Below, piece by piece: positions 34,072 to 36,736 of a stretch of DNA of 36,736 nucleotides; positions within the stretch are counted from its first letter, which is position 1, and each line of letters starts with the position of its first letter. The DNA is from an uncultured Saprospiraceae bacterium (lineage in GTDB: Bacteria; Bacteroidota; Bacteroidia; Chitinophagales; Saprospiraceae). Location of the stretch: positions 68,052 to 104,787 of the forward strand of contig CAKZVJ010000164.1 in assembly GCA_937923345.1 (NCBI GenBank), given 5' to 3'. A model generated the notes under the pieces. It saw only the letters and a list, made by a program, of their open reading frames with translations. It made no database searches and was not told the origin of the DNA. The translations under genes and the position numbers were made by a program.

Positions 34072-34118
34072 AAAAGCGTTACTGTTCTTTTATGAACGGT
34101 AGCGCTTTTCCTTTTTTT
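34072..34118 (+). terminator. Intrinsic terminator of the OmpA lipoprotein gene
   Basis: A 16-bp stem with two wobble pairs (34072-34087 with 34094-34109) closes a 6-nt loop. It is followed by CC and seven T's. It lies between convergent genes; the reverse strand ends in only four T's, so it is weaker that way. Confidence 0.9.
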
Positions 34119-34130
34119 GATCATCCTCAC

Positions 34131-34607
34131 TTATTTAGGTAATTTCAAGGCTTCGTCAAAAACACTTTTCATTTCCTGCATATCATAATAAGTATTTGAA
34201 AAAAGATGCACGCGTTTATCTATAGTTTCGAGAACATACACCATAGAGGTATCCGTGCTTATTTGTGCTGAATATCTACTTTGTTGGATTAATGGTTTTA
34301 CATAATGTCTTCTGATTTCTTTGTAGGGAATATTTTCAGATCCAAAGCGTACAGACTTGTTTTCTAGGGTAACATCTGTAATACTTTGCGCATGGACAAA
34401 AGTAAGGACAGAAGCACCGAGCGATACCAAGCCAATAAAACCGCATAGCATCCCTAGAAGTCCTCTCAAATTAAAACTTTGCAAGATTCTATTTGTCATT
34501 AATAGGAAACACAAAATGATGCATACAATACAGGCCGCGACTATCAGATAAAATTGAGTATTGACAGGGGTCGAATGAGGTGCGATTATGGATAAAAATG
34601 CAAACAT
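34131..34607 (-). CDS. Small membrane protein of unknown function
   Basis: A 158-residue protein. Two helices are clear (about 18-38, YLIVAACIVCIILCFLL, and 49-70, GLLGMLCGFIGLVSLGASVL). The C-terminal ~85 residues are soluble, with alternating beta strands (VRFGSENIPYKEIRR, MVYVLETIDKRVHLFS) and a final helix. The pattern resembles small PH-like domains attached to two-helix membrane anchors, but I cannot name a family with confidence. It is convergent with the OmpA lipoprotein and divergent from the McrB-like gene. Confidence 0.6.
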   Translation of the reverse strand: MFAFLSIIAPHSTPVNTQFYLIVAACIVCIILCFLLMTNRILQSFNLRGLLGMLCGFIGLVSLGASVLTFVHAQSITDVTLENKSVRFGSENIPYKEIRRHYVKPLIQQSRYSAQISTDTSMVYVLETIDKRVHLFSNTYYDMQEMKSVFDEALKLPK

Positions 34608-34682
34608 TTGATAGAATTGAAATTATTTCACGAATATAAGCTATAAAACATTATTTTAGCCTCCGTTTCAAAATAAGACAAT

Positions 34683-36596
34683 ATGAATTACTGGTTGTTC
34701 AATTATAAAGATACTGATGTAAAGATTTCTGACTTCCTTACAAAGGGGCATATTATTACTGTTCCTGTGTTAGCAAACGAGGATAAAATAAAAAAGGAAG
34801 ATAAAGTCATCATTTGGCAATCTGGCAAAGATACAGGATGCTTAGGTCTTGGTATGGTGGTTTCTGATATATTGAAAAATGAGGAAAATCAGGGTTTGTA
34901 TGTGACGCTCTTTATCAATTATAACTTACAGGATAAAGCTATCAGCAAAGAGCAATTGGGAACACAAGCATGTAAGTTTGACGAATACTACGAGAAGGAT
35001 TTCACTGAAGATATAGTAGAAATGCAAGATGAAGGCCACTACAATTGTTTATTAGAAATAATACAAGAGAATCAATTGGCTGAAGATAAAAGTGAGGAAT
35101 TAGTTGGAAATTCAGTACCAATTTTTCCCCACAACATCATCCTATATGGACCATCCGGAACTGGCAAAACATATCGTACTATCAACTATGCTTTAGCTAT
35201 TATTGAGCAGAAGACATTAAACGAGATAGCATCTGAAAATAGAAGAGATTTAAGAGCGAGATATAATAAATACGCTGAAGAAGGGTATATACACTTTCTT
35301 ACTTTTCATGAAAATTTCAGGTATCAAGATTTTATCGAAAGCTTTCGTAAGACCACGCCTAATATTCAGGGTGTCAGTCATGAGATAGAGGAAGGCGTAT
35401 TTAAACAAATAGCTTTAGAAGCAAAAAGAAGTATAGTAGAAAGTCTTCTTGCAAATATGCCAAAAAAGGAACAAAAGGTAAGTTTCAACCAACTCTACAC
35501 TGCGTTTTTAAATCATATCAAGAGTGATAGGTTTGAATCTTTCATGACTAATGACGGGCGTAAGATTTTACTGCATAATGTTGCTCGTTTTGGTCATATC
35601 GTGGCCCGTCCTCAGAATTCATTTTCTACCTACACCTTATCCAAGCACAAGATTAAGAAGGTGTACGACAAATTTTCCAATGGAATGGTCACCAATGATC
35701 TAGAAACGGAATTGATCAACATAATAGGGCCAACTAACCCAATTGCTATATGGGCAGTGTTCAGCGAGCTAAAAAGATTTGAACAAGGCTATATGGAAAG
35801 TCTGCAAAAAGATGGAGATCAGCACGAAGTAGATGATGAGGAGGTAAAAGAATTTGAGTTAAATCAAATGCAAAATATTGCCAACTTTCAATCTAAGCGT
35901 CATGTGCTGATTATCGATGAAATGGATAGGGGAGACGTAATCAGCATATTTGGAGAGGTACTTAGCATTCTTAATAGCTCTAAGCGTGAAGGTGCTCCAG
36001 AGGCTCAGGCTGTTATCATGCCTTACTCAAAAACATACTTTAGTATACCTCCAAATTTATACATCATTGGTACTATGAATATTGATGATCAAGAATTGGC
36101 AGAAATGGATATCTCATTGAGAAGCAGGTTCCATATGATTAAAGTGGCACCTATGCCGATGGTGCTTCCGACTATCATAAGCGGTGATCTTCAGATTGAC
36201 CTCGCTAATATGTTAGCTGTGATCAATGCTCGAATAGCTGTGGTACTCGGACAAGGTAAAGGTATAGGTCACTCCTATATGATGAGTGTACAAAATTTTC
36301 AAGAACTTAAGTTGGCTTTTTACGGTAAGATTCTTCCTATATTAAATGACATTTTCGATGGTAATAATGCAAAATTAGGTTTGGTTTTAGGGAAAGGATT
36401 CTTTCATAAAATTGAGTTTGATAAAACGGATATTCTTGCTCACTTTGATGAAGAAATAAACGCTAAATACGGTAAGCAAAAGAGATATTTGCTCAAAGGC
36501 TTTAATGAGGTGAACGAAATGGATTTTATTAGGATTTATAATCAGTCTGCAAGTTTAGTTACTACAAAACCAGGAGTTGATCAAGCGACTGCATAA
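34683..36596 (+). CDS. EVE-domain McrB-like AAA+ ATPase
   Basis: A 637-residue protein. The first ~110 residues fit an EVE (PUA-like) modified-base-binding domain: MNYWLFNYKDTD, then KVIIWQSGKDTGCLGLGMVV. An AAA+ domain of McrB type follows: Walker A GPSGTGKT (156-163), the FLTFHENFRYQDFIESFR block (205-222), Walker B IIDEMDRGD (411-419), and GTMNIDDQE with SLRSRF (464-484). Canonical McrB has EINRGN and MNTADRS at the last two sites, so it is a divergent member. McrB binds modified DNA and drives the McrC nuclease; McrC normally sits immediately downstream. Here the gene is followed by palindromes and an opposite-strand gene, so no McrC partner is visible. Confidence 0.85.
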   Translation: MNYWLFNYKDTDVKISDFLTKGHIITVPVLANEDKIKKEDKVIIWQSGKDTGCLGLGMVVSDILKNEENQGLYVTLFINYNLQDKAISKEQLGTQACKFDEYYEKDFTEDIVEMQDEGHYNCLLEIIQENQLAEDKSEELVGNSVPIFPHNIILYGPSGTGKTYRTINYALAIIEQKTLNEIASENRRDLRARYNKYAEEGYIHFLTFHENFRYQDFIESFRKTTPNIQGVSHEIEEGVFKQIALEAKRSIVESLLANMPKKEQKVSFNQLYTAFLNHIKSDRFESFMTNDGRKILLHNVARFGHIVARPQNSFSTYTLSKHKIKKVYDKFSNGMVTNDLETELINIIGPTNPIAIWAVFSELKRFEQGYMESLQKDGDQHEVDDEEVKEFELNQMQNIANFQSKRHVLIIDEMDRGDVISIFGEVLSILNSSKREGAPEAQAVIMPYSKTYFSIPPNLYIIGTMNIDDQELAEMDISLRSRFHMIKVAPMPMVLPTIISGDLQIDLANMLAVINARIAVVLGQGKGIGHSYMMSVQNFQELKLAFYGKILPILNDIFDGNNAKLGLVLGKGFFHKIEFDKTDILAHFDEEINAKYGKQKRYLLKGFNEVNEMDFIRIYNQSASLVTTKPGVDQATA

Positions 36597-36604
36597 CTAA
36601 AATA

Positions 36605-36653
36605 CCACCTACTGAAGTAGGTGGGTTACGCGTTCGGACGACTGGAAGTCGTC
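36605..36653. repeat. REP-like pair of hairpins
   Basis: CCACCTAC-tgaa-GTAGGTGG (36605-36624) and GACGACT-gga-AGTCGTC (36637-36653) are perfect hairpins 12 bp apart, just after the McrB-like gene. On the minus strand they lie 10 bp after the stop of the partial gene at the window edge. Such hairpins flank IS200/IS605-type or REP-associated transposase genes. Confidence 0.6.
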
Positions 36654-36662
36654 TACTCAATA

Positions 36663-36736
36663 TTACTCAAGCATAAAATTATCGTCACTTTTATCTGACT
36701 CTTTTCTATGATGTTCCAAATACTCTTGTACCATTT
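36663..36736 (-). CDS. 3' end of a minus-strand gene, possibly IS200-like/RAYT transposase
   Basis: Only the last ~23 codons are in the window. They encode MVQEYLEHHRKESDKSDDNF plus MLE and stop. The YLEHHRK piece recalls the YIxNQxEHHRK segment near the C-terminus of IS200-type (Y1) transposases, and REP-like hairpins follow the stop. The frame stays open to the edge, so the Met is probably internal. The fragment is too short to be sure. Confidence 0.35.
   Translation of the reverse strand, partial: MVQEYLEHHRKESDKSDDNFMLE

Noticed and set aside
34683-36596. Complete McrBC restriction system
   Set aside because: Only the McrB-like ATPase is present; no McrC nuclease is encoded on either side within the window.

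Overview
The window looks like a chromosomal segment of a Bacteroidota bacterium, probably an environmental Saprospiria/Cytophagia-type relative. Supporting signs are a DUF3276/PUR-type protein, several OmpA-family envelope proteins, Sec and lipoprotein signals typical of the phylum, -7 boxes of the form TAnnTTTG, and an absence of clear Shine-Dalgarno sequences. DNA is AT-rich in genes, with GC-rich, palindrome-rich islands between genes. No phage, CRISPR array, rRNA or tRNA was seen. The species-level assignment is inference.

Layout. 1-2354 (minus): fmt, a metallo-beta-lactamase-fold hydrolase whose 5' end contains what looks like the fmt terminator, and a partial GH63/MGH1-like glycosidase with no ATG. 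2653-6360 (plus): a cytochrome c-type protein, an OmpA/SPOR-like envelope protein with an alpha/beta hydrolase 3 bp behind it, and a possible 29-aa membrane peptide. 6394-11037 (minus): accC, a lipoprotein with an RPG-rich linker, and pepT. 11397-15396 (plus): an OsmC-like protein, a second MBL hydrolase, and a GMC oxidoreductase translationally coupled to a gluconate-2-dehydrogenase subunit-3-like protein. A DUF2490 barrel gene converges on it and shares the stop-codon bases. 16408-19091 (plus): holA, a TrpG/PabA glutaminase and a divergent TrpF homologue. 19849-24805 (plus): a DUF2306-like membrane protein, a two-gene molybdenum hydroxylase (isoquinoline 1-oxidoreductase type) and a class C beta-lactamase-like hydrolase. 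25074-27359 (minus): the DUF3276 protein and an ABC exporter half. 27600-28637 (plus): fbp. 28881-29493 (minus): three very small tail-anchored membrane proteins, two of them overlapping by 4 bp (ATGA). 29747-30538 (plus): a MOSC protein. 31081-32610 (minus): a SulP transporter. 33104-36596: an OmpA lipoprotein, a small membrane protein (minus) and an EVE-McrB-like ATPase with no McrC beside it. At the right edge there are REP-like hairpins and the 3' end of a minus-strand gene that may be an IS200-like/RAYT transposase.

Most metabolic genes look like ordinary housekeeping or accessory enzymes. The less ordinary material is: (i) at least two families of structured extragenic repeats, one present as two alignable copies at 19381 and 30678, the other as two divergent copies at 12775 and 28656 that share an outer stem, a variable first hairpin and conserved TCGGGCTAT/CTATCCCT-type boxes; (ii) the three-gene cluster of micro membrane proteins; (iii) the TrpF homologue with intact catalytic residues but altered phosphate-binding loops; (iv) the terminator inside a coding sequence at 1352-1376; (v) the McrB-like ATPase without McrC.
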